NCBI GenBank assembly: GCA_032433765.1
Contig: JAVIAB010000049.1
Span: forward strand, 18,468,768 to 18,532,767
Reading direction: 5' to 3'
DNA length: 64,000 bases
Origin: Megaustenia siamemsis
Lineage: Eukaryota > Mollusca > Gastropoda > Stylommatophora > Ariophantidae
Shown here one piece after another: positions 11,731-21,992 of this stretch (positions are counted from its first letter, which is position 1; each line of letters starts with the position of its first letter). The position numbers were made by a program, and so were the translations under genes. Under the pieces are notes generated by a model that made no database searches, was not told where the DNA came from, and saw only the letters and a program-made list of their open reading frames with translations.

Positions 11731-12592
11731 CTAAAGCATATGTTGAAAATGTCCACCACGGGCATCAAGACATATCGTGATTCGTCTTTCCATATTTGCG
11801 AAAACCTTCAGAATAATGTCTGGTGATATTTGTTTAATCTTGTCTACTATTTCAGTCTTTAGGTCATTAATTGTCTGCGGATTATTTTCATAAACTTTCC
11901 TCTTCAATGCCCCCCACAGATAATAATCTGGGGGTGTTAGATCTGGTGAACGAGCAGGCCAGATTCCACGTGAAATAATGCGATTTGCAAATATGCTTTC
12001 TAAATAATTGAGTGTTGTTGTGGCTGTGTGTGCTGTTGCCCCATCCTGCTGAAACCAGGATTCCATAATTTCCCGTTCTGTAAGGTGTGCTATGAACGGT
12101 TCCAGAATTAAAGTACGGTAACGTTCTGCATTTATTGTTTCATTAAAAAATATAGGTCCTATTATCCGCATACGACTTATAGCGCACCACACTCCGACTT
12201 TTTGATCGTAAAGCGGCACTTGATGAAATTCATGGGGGTTTTCACTGCTCCACGGCCGATTGTTCTGACTGTTCACATAACCGGATAAATGAAACCAGGC
12301 CTCATCAGTGAAAAAAGTGACGTCAAGGATGGCAGCGCCATGTTCATAAATAAAATTCTGAAACCACATGCAGTAGTTTAAACGGGATTCATAATCTCTT
12401 TCTTGGAGTTGAGACACTTCAGTTAATTTGTATGGAGGATAGTGTAGTTCACTTCTTAAAACCTTGTGAACAGAACTCTTAGATATTTGCACCTGTTGAG
12501 ACAAGTGGTTTAAAGATGCATTTGGACTCATTGTAATTCTGTCTTGGAGTTCCATAATTTGGTCTTGTGAAATTGAAGGTCTTCCAGATCGG
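11731..12592 (-). pseudogene. mariner-like transposase, N-terminally truncated
   Basis: The frame runs from about 12592 (RSGRPSISQDQIMELQDRI) through a helix-turn-helix part (ASLNHLSQQVQISKSSVHKV) to the catalytic core. Catalytic positions seen are FFTDEAWFHLSG (first Asp), WFQQDGATAHTA (second Asp) and ARSPDLTPPDYYLWG (third Asp, 38 residues after the second by my count). The first roughly 75 residues found in the neighbour are missing. The frame stops being mariner-like exactly where the inverted repeat of the next element begins (12594). Confidence 0.8.
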
Positions 12593-12593
12593 T

Positions 12594-13906
12594 GGTGTTT
12601 CTTTAATGACTGTGCATTATTTGAAAATCTAGTTGTTCCAATTTATTTATGTAAATCATGCATCATGTACTGCTGTAGCTTGTTCCTTTTTCGGTAAAGT
12701 TAAACATATAACATCACTATTCACAAAAGGTATTCGAAATATCCACCACGTTTTAGTTGGCAAATATTGATACGTTTTTTCATATTGTCAAAAACCTTAC
12801 GCAGTATGGGCTGTGTAACATTATTAATGTTGTTGGCGATTGAAACCTGCAGCTCATCGAGTGTGTGGGGATTGTTTTCGTACACTTTTCCTTTCAGTTC
12901 ACCCCAGAGATAGTAGTCCATGTGAGTAAGATCAGGAGACCGTGCAGGCCAAATTCCGCGAGAGATTATACGATTAGCAAAAATTTCATATAAAAATTCC
13001 AGTGATTTTACAGCAGTGTGAGCAGTTGCGCCATCTTGTTGAAACCAAGCTTTTTCAATTTCCGGCTCAGAAAGTTGGGTTACGAATCGCTCCAGTATGT
13101 TAATCCTGTATTTTTCTGAATTTATTGTGTCATAGAAGAAAATTGGGCCGATTATCCGCTGACGACTCATTGCACACCACACTTCTACTTTCTGATCGTG
13201 GAGAGGCACTGGGTGCAATGCATGTGGATTTTCATCACTCCAAAGACGATCATTCTGCCCATTCACGTACCCAGACAAATGGAACCATGCTTCATCTGTG
13301 AAGAAAGTGAAATCAAGAATTTCCTCACCTTCATGGGCTAGAAAATTCTCAAACCACATACAATAATTAATTCTGGATTGGTGATCTAATTCTTTTAATT
13401 GAGGAACGACGGAAAATTTGTACGGATGTAACTTTAATTTTTTTTTCAGAACTCTATGAACAGTACTGCTTGATTTGTGTACTTGTTGAGCCAGCTTTCT
13501 TATTGATTTGCCAGGACTCATTAGAATGCTGTCCTGGATGTTGAGAGATGTTACTTCAAGAACAGATGGTCTACCAGGACGGCTAACATCATGTACACTA
13601 CCGGTGTTTTGAAATTTGATTATTAAATTACTCACAGTATTTCGATGAGGCACTGGTGTATCAGGAAATCTATTCACAAATTGTTCAACAACCCCATTCG
13701 AATACTTGCCGCCGTTACGGAACACATGTTCCACTATAAATACTCTTTCTTCAATCGTTAACACCATTGTAAGCCAGATCTATCATGTAGCAGTGATGTT
13801 TAAATGAACACGTAAATGGTGCTTGAACTATTACGTCATACATAGATAAAATTTAGGTGCGTAATTATTTCAACAACAAAAAATGCACAGTCATTAAAGA
13901 GACACC
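12594..13906 (-). mobile_element. mariner-like element with 25-bp terminal inverted repeats
   Basis: Left repeat 12594-12618 (starts ggtgtttctttaatgact) and right repeat 13882-13906 are inverted copies with one mismatch over 25 bases. They enclose the intact transposase frame. A TA target duplication is not obvious at either end. Confidence 0.75.
12721..13767 (-). CDS. mariner-like transposase, uninterrupted 348-codon frame
   Basis: Tc1/mariner superfamily transposase for cut-and-paste transposition in the nucleus. The N-terminal domain (MVLTIEERVFIVEHVFRNGG, then FPDTPVPHRNTVSNLI) is of the type often annotated DUF4817, followed by a second helix-turn-helix (IRKLAQQVHKSSSTVHRVLK) and the catalytic domain. 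Catalytic residues: FFTDEAWFHLSG, FQQDGATAHTA and SPDLTHMDYYLWG, with 38 residues between the last two acids. The frame has no stop and spans the usual length. It lies inside a 1.31-kb unit with 25-base inverted repeats, so it may be recently active. Confidence 0.88.
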   Translation of the reverse strand: MVLTIEERVFIVEHVFRNGGKYSNGVVEQFVNRFPDTPVPHRNTVSNLIIKFQNTGSVHDVSRPGRPSVLEVTSLNIQDSILMSPGKSIRKLAQQVHKSSSTVHRVLKKKLKLHPYKFSVVPQLKELDHQSRINYCMWFENFLAHEGEEILDFTFFTDEAWFHLSGYVNGQNDRLWSDENPHALHPVPLHDQKVEVWCAMSRQRIIGPIFFYDTINSEKYRINILERFVTQLSEPEIEKAWFQQDGATAHTAVKSLEFLYEIFANRIISRGIWPARSPDLTHMDYYLWGELKGKVYENNPHTLDELQVSIANNINNVTQPILRKVFDNMKKRINICQLKRGGYFEYLL

Positions 13907-14078
13907 CTATATTTTATATGGGATATTTATAAAGTCGAATGTGCAGTGACTAAAAATGTTTTTGAAATTACGTCACCGATTGATGAAATTTACGTCATGA
14001 TATTCTGTGTCCACAATCCCATCTGCAGCATAACACAACAAGTCGCTGTTATATTCACGGTTTCATTGCTGAAAGAAA

Positions 14079-14216
14079 ATGGTGTCAAACATTGAAAACC
14101 GGATATTATTGGTTGAACACGTCTGCCGTAAAGGTGGCATATATACTGAAGAAGAAATTCTACAACTTGTGCTGCCATTTCCAGACATATACTGTAGGCA
14201 CAACTTCATCGCGTGA
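14079..14216 (+). pseudogene. Third mariner-like transposase relic, N-terminus only
   Basis: ATG at about 14080 reads MVSNIENRILLVEHVCRKGG then FPDIYCRHNF, aligned to the N-terminus of the 348-codon transposase. Its upstream region (gcagtgactaaaaatg and following) resembles the 5' region of that element, so the two stand head to head around 13.9 kb. The rest of the gene is absent. Confidence 0.65.
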
Positions 14217-14334
14217 ACAGCCACATTACCCAAAACAAGCCAACCAAGAGCAGTAGCGTCTAGATGAATAATACAAAATGTACGTTACACTTTCCCGTAA
14301 TTTCATTTCACAGCGACTTTATAAACATCAATAT

Positions 14335-15395
14335 TTTATATTAAAAACATTCGACCAAGTAAACAGAGAACAACTGTGGGAGATACTAACAACATACGGA
14401 GTAAGCCAACAGCTGACCAACCTAATTAAAAGTTTCTACATCAACAGCAGCTGCACAGTCAGAACAGCAGCAGACTACACAGACCACTTCGAAGTTAGAT
14501 CAGGTGTAAGACAGGAGTGCGTACTATCCCCCCTACTGTTTATTACATACATGGACTATATATGCAAGTTAGCCAACCCATCAGAGACAGAGGAGATCAA
14601 CGAGCTTTTATTTCCCAGACGATCAGGCACTCATACATGGAAAAATAGAAGACCTACAAGAACACTTAAATAGACTCAACAGCACAGGCACAAAATATAA
14701 AATGAATATAAACAACAACAAAACAGAAGTCATGAATATCGCAAAAGAGAAACAGAACATCAACGTAACTATAGAAAGCAGGCAGCTAAAACAGGTACAG
14801 GAATTTAAATACCTAGGAAGTTTATTGACAAACGACAATTCACAGACAGCAGAAATTGTCTCAAGATGCAACAAAGCTTGACAAATCATCGGACAGCTAT
14901 CACCACTATTGTCCAACAAAGAAATAACTCTAGAGGCAAAACGGACACTCTACAATACAATCTTCATCCCAACGTTGTGCTACCAATGCCAGTCCTGGAC
15001 CCTAGATATAAGAACAAGAAGAAAAATCACCTCTACAGAGATGAAATGTGTTAGACGAGTGACATGAAACAGCCTGGAGATAAGATCAGAAATGAAGAAC
15101 TCATAAAAAAAAGCTAGGAATAATCCACGCCATAGAATATGTAAAGAAACAACATATAAAATAATTTGCTAAACATGGAAAGGCAGATTAGTCAATCAAA
15201 ACACGACACAAGGAGCCTTCAATAAACATTGCTAAAACACCATACCCAAAGGCCGATCACGAAAAAGATGGATCGACGGAATATTAGAAACACTAGGAAA
15301 CAACAGCAGCAGAAACGAACTGAAGAGCAAAAGACCGCAAATTATATCTCCCCTCAACACTGAAAGGCAAATGAACAAAGAAAGAAGAAGAATAT
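14335..15395 (+). mobile_element. LINE family F, RT and downstream part
   Basis: Translation includes FDQVNREQLWEILTTYGVS, HFEVRSGVRQECVLSPLLF (RT motif B) and, after a frameshift, FPDDQAL-like motif C, KMNINNNKTEVMNIAK, EFKYLGSLLTNDN and TLYNTIFIPTLCYQCQSW. Ends in aaagaaagaagaagaat. Frame is broken. Related pieces at 29374, 30960, 33340, 36690, 38755, 40440 and 63590. Confidence 0.8.
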
Positions 15396-15734
15396 TTTAT
15401 ACTTGTCTCCATCTTGTCGTCTTTCCTTGAATGTCCCAGGTCTATCTCCCGCTGTTTATCTTCACAACTATTCGTTAAGCTATTCCTGTTCTGTCTTTGT
15501 CTTCAAACACAGGGGCCTGAACTCAACATGGTACACAACTAACTTACCTCTCGCAGCTTTGAAGCTCCAACAGGAGAACCATTCTATTCTGACCAATCTC
15601 GGTTACCGTAATTATCCGTAAATCTATTGAAATGCATCTAGTGAAGTGATTGGTCCTAGGTCCTATTTTTTGCAAAATAATGATGATTATATAACCAATC
15701 AGCGCGAGGAATGGACATGACGTACGGAGTAAAA
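15396..15734. other. No recognisable feature
   Basis: Sequence between LINE F and LINE E copies; no gene seen. Confidence 0.4.
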
Positions 15735-16437
15735 ATTGGGAAAAAAATTAGGTTAAATACAAAAATAAAAATTTTCAATTCCAATGTGAAGTCAGTCCTA
15801 TTATATGGCTGTGAAAAATGGAGAGCAGCAAAAATAATAATTATGAAGATACAGACCTTCATTAATGGATGCTTACGCAGAATAAAAGAATGGAAATGGC
15901 AGGACAAAATCACTAACATAGAATTATGGGAATGTACCAGTCAAATATCAGTGGATGAAGAGATACAGCGAAGACGATGGTGCTGGATAGGATACACGCT
16001 GCGGAAGCCAACTGAGAGTATTACACCACAGACCCTTTTTTGGAATCCCCAAGGAAAATGACAAAGAGGAAGATCAAAATATTCTTGGAGAAGACTGATG
16101 GATGCAGACATGAAGATGACGGGGAAGACATAGAATGATCTTAAAAGAATGGCAAGAAACAGAACGGCTTGGAAAGTGTTTGTTGAAGACCTATGCTCCA
16201 CAGGGAGTTGAAAGTGTTTGCTGAAGACCTATGCTCCACAAGGAGTTGAAAGTGTTTGCTGAAGACCTATGCTCCACAAGGAGTTGAAAGTGTTTGCTGA
16301 AGACCTATGCTCCACAAGGAGTTGAAAGTGTTTGCTGAAGACCTATGCTCCACAAGGAGTTGAAAGTGTTTGCTGAAGACCTATGCTCCACAAGGAGTTG
16401 AAAGTGTTTGCTGAAGACCTTTGCTCCACAGGAAGCT
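15735..16437 (+). mobile_element. LINE family E 3' part with a second 38-bp array
   Basis: Encodes NTKIKIFNSNVKSVLLYGCE, FINGCLRRIKEWKWQDKITN and the TAWKVFVEDLCSTG end. From about 16165 the last block is tandemly repeated: gagttgaaagtgtttgctga plus agacctatgctccacaag, 38 bases, about seven copies. This is the same segment and period as at 9022-10045, but in an independent copy and with a different consensus. Confidence 0.85.
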
Positions 16438-16514
16438 GGAGGTAGATGAAGAACTAACATTTAGCATGGACAATAAAACAGCGAACAAGGTGTTTGGAGG
16501 CTACAGAAATATCA

Positions 16515-17285
16515 TTCTAGGGTAAAATGTTGAGTATGCAGTGGGCAGAAGAATGTTGAGAATACCGTTGGTAGAATAATGATGAGAACACAATGGGCAG
16601 AATAATGTTGAATATACCATGGGCAGAAGAATGTTGAGAATACAATGGGTAGAATAATGATGAGAACACAATGGGCAGAATAATGTTGAATATACCATGG
16701 GCAGAAGAATGTTGAGAATACCGTGGGCAGAATAATGATGAGAATACAATGGGCAGAAGAATGTTGAGAATACCGTGGGCAGAATAATGATGAGAATACA
16801 ATGGGCAGAATAATGTTGAATATACCATGGGCAGAAGAATGTTGAGAATACCGTGGGCAGAATAATGATGAGAATACAATGGGCAGAATAATGTTGAATA
16901 TACCATGGGCAGAATAATGTTGAATATACCATGGGCAGAAGAATGTTGAGAATACCGTGGGCAGAATAATGATGAGAATACAATGGGCAGAATAATGTTG
17001 AATATACCATGGGCAGAAGAATGTTGAGAATACCGTGGGCAGAAGTTTGTTGAGAATACCGTGGGCAGAATAATGATGAGAATACAATGGGCAGAATAAT
17101 GTTGAATATACCATGGGCAGAAGAATGTTGAGAATACCGTGGGCAGAAGAATGTTGAGAATACCGTGGGCAGAAGAATGTTGAGAATACCGTGGGCAGAA
17201 GAATGTTGAGAATACCGTGGGCAGAAGAATGTTGAGAGTACAATGGGCAGAATAATGTTGAATATACCATGGGCAGAAGAATGTT
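16515..17285. repeat. 26-bp tandem array, left block (about 29 copies)
   Basis: Units agaagaatgttgagaatacc then gtgggc and variants, with a higher-order alternation of gaatgttgaatata, gaatgttgagaata and aatgatgagaata forms. Confidence 0.93.
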
Positions 17286-17289
17286 GAAG

Positions 17290-17367
17290 GGTGTCCGGTT
17301 AGCGCAATCGATAGGCGGTTGGCTTACCACGGCAACAGCCGGGGTTCGTAATCCTGGCGAGGACACC
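17290..17367 (+). tRNA. tRNA-like head of a SINE (fused to SINE 1)
   Basis: Seven-base acceptor stem GGTGTCC (17290-17296) pairs with GGACACC (17361-17367); A-box-like ggttagcgcaatcgatagg and B-box-like ggggttcgtaatcc lie between. A 9-base T loop and a following non-tRNA tail (to 17396) suggest a SINE head rather than a working tRNA. It directly abuts SINE 1. Confidence 0.45.
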
Positions 17368-17396
17368 TGGGTTTTACTAATTCCCTAAAAATTAGT

Positions 17397-17659
17397 AGGA
17401 GCCGCGATAGCTCAGTGGTTAGTGAACTGGACTACTACGGACAAGGGGTAGGGTTCGATCCCAACCGACGGCTCCGGGTTCACCCAGCCTTAAATGGGTA
17501 CCGGATTTTTCTGGGAAAGTAAAAGCAGCACGGGCGTAATACCGACCACATTACCCCAAAAATCATGTGCTGAAGGTCTGTAAAATATAGGGTCACTAAC
17601 ACCATATTTCCCTATACGCCACTTGGCGTGACGGGGGGTACTTTACTACTTTTTTTTTT
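17397..17659 (+). mobile_element. SINE family 1 copy inside 26-bp array
   Basis: Head ggagccgcgatagctcagtg, B box ggttcgatcc, T-rich end. The 26-bp array resumes at 17660. The sequence agaagaatgttga precedes the tRNA-like unit and follows this SINE, so both may have arrived together. Confidence 0.9.
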
Positions 17660-19290
17660 AGAAGAATGTTGAGAATACCGTGGGCAGAAGTTTGTTGAAT
17701 ATACCGTGTGCAGAAGAATGTTGAATATACCATGGGCAGAAGAATGTTGAATATACCGTGGGCAGAAGTTTGTTGAATATACCATGGGCAGAAGAATGTT
17801 GAATATACCGTGGGCAGAAGAATGTTGAATATGCCGTGGGAAGAAGAATGTTGAATATACCGTGGACAGAAGAATGTTGAATATACCATGGGCAGAAGAA
17901 TGTTGAATATACCGTGGGCAGAAGAATGTTGAATATACCGTGGGCAGAAGAATACAATGGGCAGAAGAATGTTGAGAATGCAATGGGTAGAAGAATGTTG
18001 AGAATACAATGGGTAGAAGAATGTTGAGAATACAATGGACATAAGAATGTTGAGAATGCAATGGACATAAGAATGTTGAGAATACAATGGACATAAGAAT
18101 GTTGAGAATACAATGGACATAAGAATGTTGAGAATACAATGGACATAAGAATGTTGAGAATACAATGGGTAGAAGAATGTTGAGAATACAATGGGTAGAA
18201 GAATGTTGAGAATACAATGGGTAGAAGAATGTTGAGAATACAATGGGCAGAAGAATGTTGAGAATACAATGGGTAGAAGAATGTTGAGAATACAATGGGT
18301 AGAAGAATGTTGAGAATACAATGGGTAGAAGAATGTTGAGAATACAATGGACATAAGAATGTTGAGAATACAATGGGCAGAAGAATGTTGAGAATACAAT
18401 GGGCAGAAGAATGTTGAGAATACAATGGGTAGAAGAATGTTGAGAATACAATGGGCAGAAGAATGTTGAGAATACAATGGGCAGAAGAATGTTGAGAATA
18501 CAATGGGCAGAAGAATGTTGAGAATACAATGGGTAGAAGAATGTTGAGAATACAATGGGCAGAAGAATGTTGAGAATACAATGGGCAGAAGAATGTTGAG
18601 AATACAATGGGCAGAGGAATGTTGAGAATACAATGGGCAGAAGAATGTTGAGAATACAATGTGTAGAAGAATGTTGAGAATACAATGTGTAGAAGAATGT
18701 TGAGAATACAATGGGTAGAAGAATGTTGAGAATACAATGGGTAGAAGAATGTTGAGAATACAATGGGCAGAAGAATGTTGAGAATACAATGGGCAGAAGA
18801 ATGTTGAGAATACAATGGGCAGAAGAATGTTGAGAATACAATGGGCAGAAGAATGTTGAGAATACAATGGGCAGAAGAATGTTGAGAATACAATGGGCAG
18901 AAGAATGTTGAGAATACAATGTGTAGAAGAATGTTGAGAATACAATGTGTAGAAGAATGTTGAGAATACAATGGGTAGAAGAATGTTGAGAATACAATGG
19001 ACAGAAGAATGTTGAGAATACAATGGGTAGAAGAATGTTGAGAATACAATGGGTAGAAGAATGTTGAGAATACAATGGGTAGAAGAATGTTGAGAATACA
19101 ATGGGTAGAAGAATGTTGAGAATACAATGGGTAGAAGAATGTTGAGAATACAATGGGTAGAAGAATGTTGAGAATACAATGGGTAGAAGAATGTTGAGAA
19201 TACAATGGGTAGAAGAATGTTGAGAATACTATGGACAGAAGAATGTTGAGAATGCTATGGACAGAAGAATGTTGAGAATTATATGGACAG
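17660..19290. repeat. 26-bp tandem array, right block (about 62 copies)
   Basis: Same 26-base unit (agaagaatgttgagaataca then atgggt). None of the three - strand frames meets a stop, giving overlapping frames of over 500 codons; these are periodic artefacts with no start context or homology. Confidence 0.93.
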
Positions 19291-19595
19291 AAGAATGCTA
19301 GGAATGCGGGGATCCATGGAAAGCTAAAAGATTAACCTGGATGTTCTTGATGAGATCAACATCAGGAGGTTGCAATCAACGCTGTTTTTTGCCATATGTG
19401 AAAAAGCAACAGTTTGATTTCAATATGGCAGCTTGAAAAAAAATGATGGAGGAATAAATAGATGGAAGAGGAGAAGAAAGATACCAGACAGAATGGTTTG
19501 CTAGAAAGAGAAACAAGAGAAATGATAAACAACTATAGAAATATAAATTGGTGGAAAGGTCCACGCTAAAAGGCGTGGAACTTGATGATAGTAAT

Positions 19596-19804
19596 TAAAA
19601 TAAAAATCCTATGTGGGGATAAGAATTTACATGCGAAAGAAAAAAAGCGATAAAAGTATAGTACGTCACTACAGTGTTGAGTGTGTGATCACGTGTTACG
19701 TTCAAAAGATATCGGTGTTTTGTTTTTAGCTTTGATCATGGCACAGCCCATACTGCAGACAAATAATAATAAATGAATATTATTATAGAGGGAAACTTCC
19801 AAAG
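19596..19804. other. No recognisable feature
   Basis: AT-rich spacer between the LINE A tail and the SINE 4 pair. Confidence 0.4.
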
Positions 19805-20635
19805 CGATAATCAGCGAATAAATTCAGAGGAAGAGGTATGTTTACAGCACTCAGAAAAATGACAAATAATCTATCTATCTATTGACCTTTCGAGCCGTAA
19901 CCGACCCGTATGGCGTAGACCAAGATACATCTTCTCTTATCTGAATTTTTTTGTTCTAGCAGTTTTCTATTAAAGATATTTTATCAAATCTCGCCATCTG
20001 TCTCTGTTCTGTGCAAGCAGCTCTATCTCATTGAGGGAGCCGATTCCTGCTGCTCTTGCATCTCTCATCAATGTTCTTCTCAGTGTCTCCCTGGGTCTTC
20101 CTCTTTTTCTCTTACCTGTTGTTTCCCATATGAGGGCTTGCTTTGCTATTCGGTTATTATCTCTTCTCATCACATGTCCAACGTATGACCATCGTCTTTT
20201 CTTTATTACTGAAGATATTAGTGGTTGATTGGCGATTTCTCTAATTTCTTCGTTTGTTTTGAATTCGTTCCACACTAGACCAAGTATTTTCCTTAGACAT
20301 TTATTTTCGAATGCGTTCAACTTTATTTCTATATCTCTTGTTGTTTTCCGACAAATAATCAACAACAGAAAAAAACAAAGAACAACATATGGTCCAAAGC
20401 AGGATCAAACCCGTACTCAGTGGCACAGCGCCTTTGCCACGAAAGTCCAAGCGCTAGGGAACACTGCCACTCAGTTAATTGGCTTTTCGTGGCAAGGCGC
20501 AGTGCCACTGAGTACGGGTTCGATCCTGCTTTGGACCATATGTTGTTCTTTGTTTTGTTTCTGTTGTTGCTTATTTGTCCTTTTTTTCCTACTGTTGTAA
20601 ACATACCTCTTCCTCTGAATTGATTCGCAGCCCAT
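19805..20635. repeat. Inverted pair of SINE family 4 (palindrome), one arm split by LINE B
   Basis: The left arm (19805-19870 and 20350-20440) and right arm (20480-20635) are inverted copies sharing cagaggaagaggtatgttt, aacaacatatggtccaaagc and cgtactcagtggcac. Each arm contains gggttcgatcctgc, a B box. Spacer about 40 bases. Confidence 0.8.
19871..20349 (-). mobile_element. LINE family B, 5'-truncated, with TSD
   Basis: Flanked by gacaaataat at 19861-19870 and 20350-20359. Antisense tail ctatctatctat, then tgacctttcgagccgt. - strand coding includes NEFKTNEEIREIANQPLISS, RRWSYVGHVMRRDNNRIAKQ and RRTLMRDARAAGIGSLNEIE. Short, clean copy. Confidence 0.9.
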
Positions 20636-20888
20636 ATTGCCTAGGCATTCAGTTTCTCATCTGCAAATGCTTTTTTTGTTTTTGTTTTTTAACAAGCCCA
20701 ATTTAAGCACCGCAGCTACCTCTATAGTCCGACTCCGACAGGAGTAGGTATTCGAATCCACCTACCTTAAGGTCAGAAGTCACTGGAGGAAAAAAAAAAA
20801 CATATCGCTCCAAATGTGGATCGAACACTGCTCTGTCTGTGAGCAGGACTGCAGCTCAAGACTGCAACGACCATACTGAACTGGTTCA

Positions 20889-21265
20889 TCATCAAGTACC
20901 AGTGCTGCTGGCGTAGGTGATCATGTCTCTCCACAACTTTCCATCACGACAGTTATTTATCATTTCTGTTGTTGACCTTCTGCCAAGCTGTCTTGTATCT
21001 TTTCTCTTTGCTCCCCTCTATCTCTTCGTCCCTCAATTTTCCCAGTTGCTACAATATATTCCAGTTGTTCCCTTCTCATTACATGGCCAAAAAATGATGA
21101 TTGTGTCTTCCTAATATTGGAAATTAGCTCTCTTTTTGCTTTGACCTCTTTCATAACGTTTTCATTACTCTTCTTAGCTGTCCATGGTATTCTCAACATT
21201 CTTCTGTAAAACCACATTTCTATAGCCTCCAGTGATTTTCTTGTCTGTTGTCCTATTGTCCATTT
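20889..21265 (-). mobile_element. LINE family A, 5'-truncated, with TSD
   Basis: Flanked by tgaactggttca at 20877-20888 and 21266-21277. - strand encodes MWFYRRMLRIPWTAKKSNEN and EYIVATGKIEGRRDRGEQRE. Sequence 20636-20876 contains tRNA-like scraps only. Confidence 0.88.
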
Positions 21266-21277
21266 TGAACTGGTTCA

Positions 21278-21992
21278 ACAACGCTAAAAAAAAACAGCGT
21301 ATAATAATTTACAATTAAACATAACAAATTAACTTATGAACAAAATCCTTGCGAAAGAATGAAAACATAAACGACGCACTCCGAATTAATTGAAATGCCG
21401 CGTTTAATATTACAACAATCACTGTTTTAACACTCAGAAATGTCGACCCATTAATCTTACAAAATGTCCAACCACCAAGTCCTGTTAATAGTCAACTTTG
21501 AATAATATATTTTTTACATTTTAATTCATTTTAAAAGTAGTTATATATACTCCATATACCGATGGAGATCATACTTGTCAAGGGCTGAAGAATGTCTTTA
21601 AGCAAAGCAAGTACCGCCCCTTTTTGTGACCTCTGCTCTTCTATTTATAGAAACATTGGTTGTCAAATTTTATGTGGGTTTCATTCCGTGCGTGAATGTG
21701 GACGATTCATTTTACTGGTTAGCTTTTAAAGCAGCGTGTGCACAGACTTTCAGATGCTAGGGGCCAGGTATGAAAAAAAAAGAAGAAAATACGAAGATTT
21801 TGTATACATCTATAACTTAATTTATATGTGCAAGGTATTGTAAATTATAATAAAATCATGCGATTTGTGGAAAGTGGAAAATAAAAGGGAGTGGAATGGG
21901 AGAAAGAGAGGGGGAGAGAAAGAGAGGGAATGGAGGGGGGTGAAGGAAAGAGGAAACGAAGAAAAAACTAAATGAAGAACTTATTGATTAAT
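21278..21992. other. No recognisable gene
   Basis: AT-rich with a G/A-rich patch (about 21890-21965, gggagaaagagagggggag). No exon or repeat recognised. Confidence 0.5.

Larger units (their letters stand above)
16438..19595 (+). mobile_element. LINE family A copy blown up by a 26-bp array
   Basis: Left flank (ggacaataaaacagcgaaca, then tggaggctacagaaat) aligns to the LINE A sequence just before RRMLRIPW. The right flank after 19290 (catggaaagctaaaagatta onward) aligns to the sequence just after it and ends ggaacttgatgatag, the family tail. Between them the RRMLRIPW-coding 26 bases are repeated about 90 times. Confidence 0.8.

Noticed and set aside
17596..19205. Three overlapping - strand frames of over 500 codons
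   Set aside because: A 26-base unit without stops in any register gives all three frames at once. Translation is periodic, with no start context and no domain.
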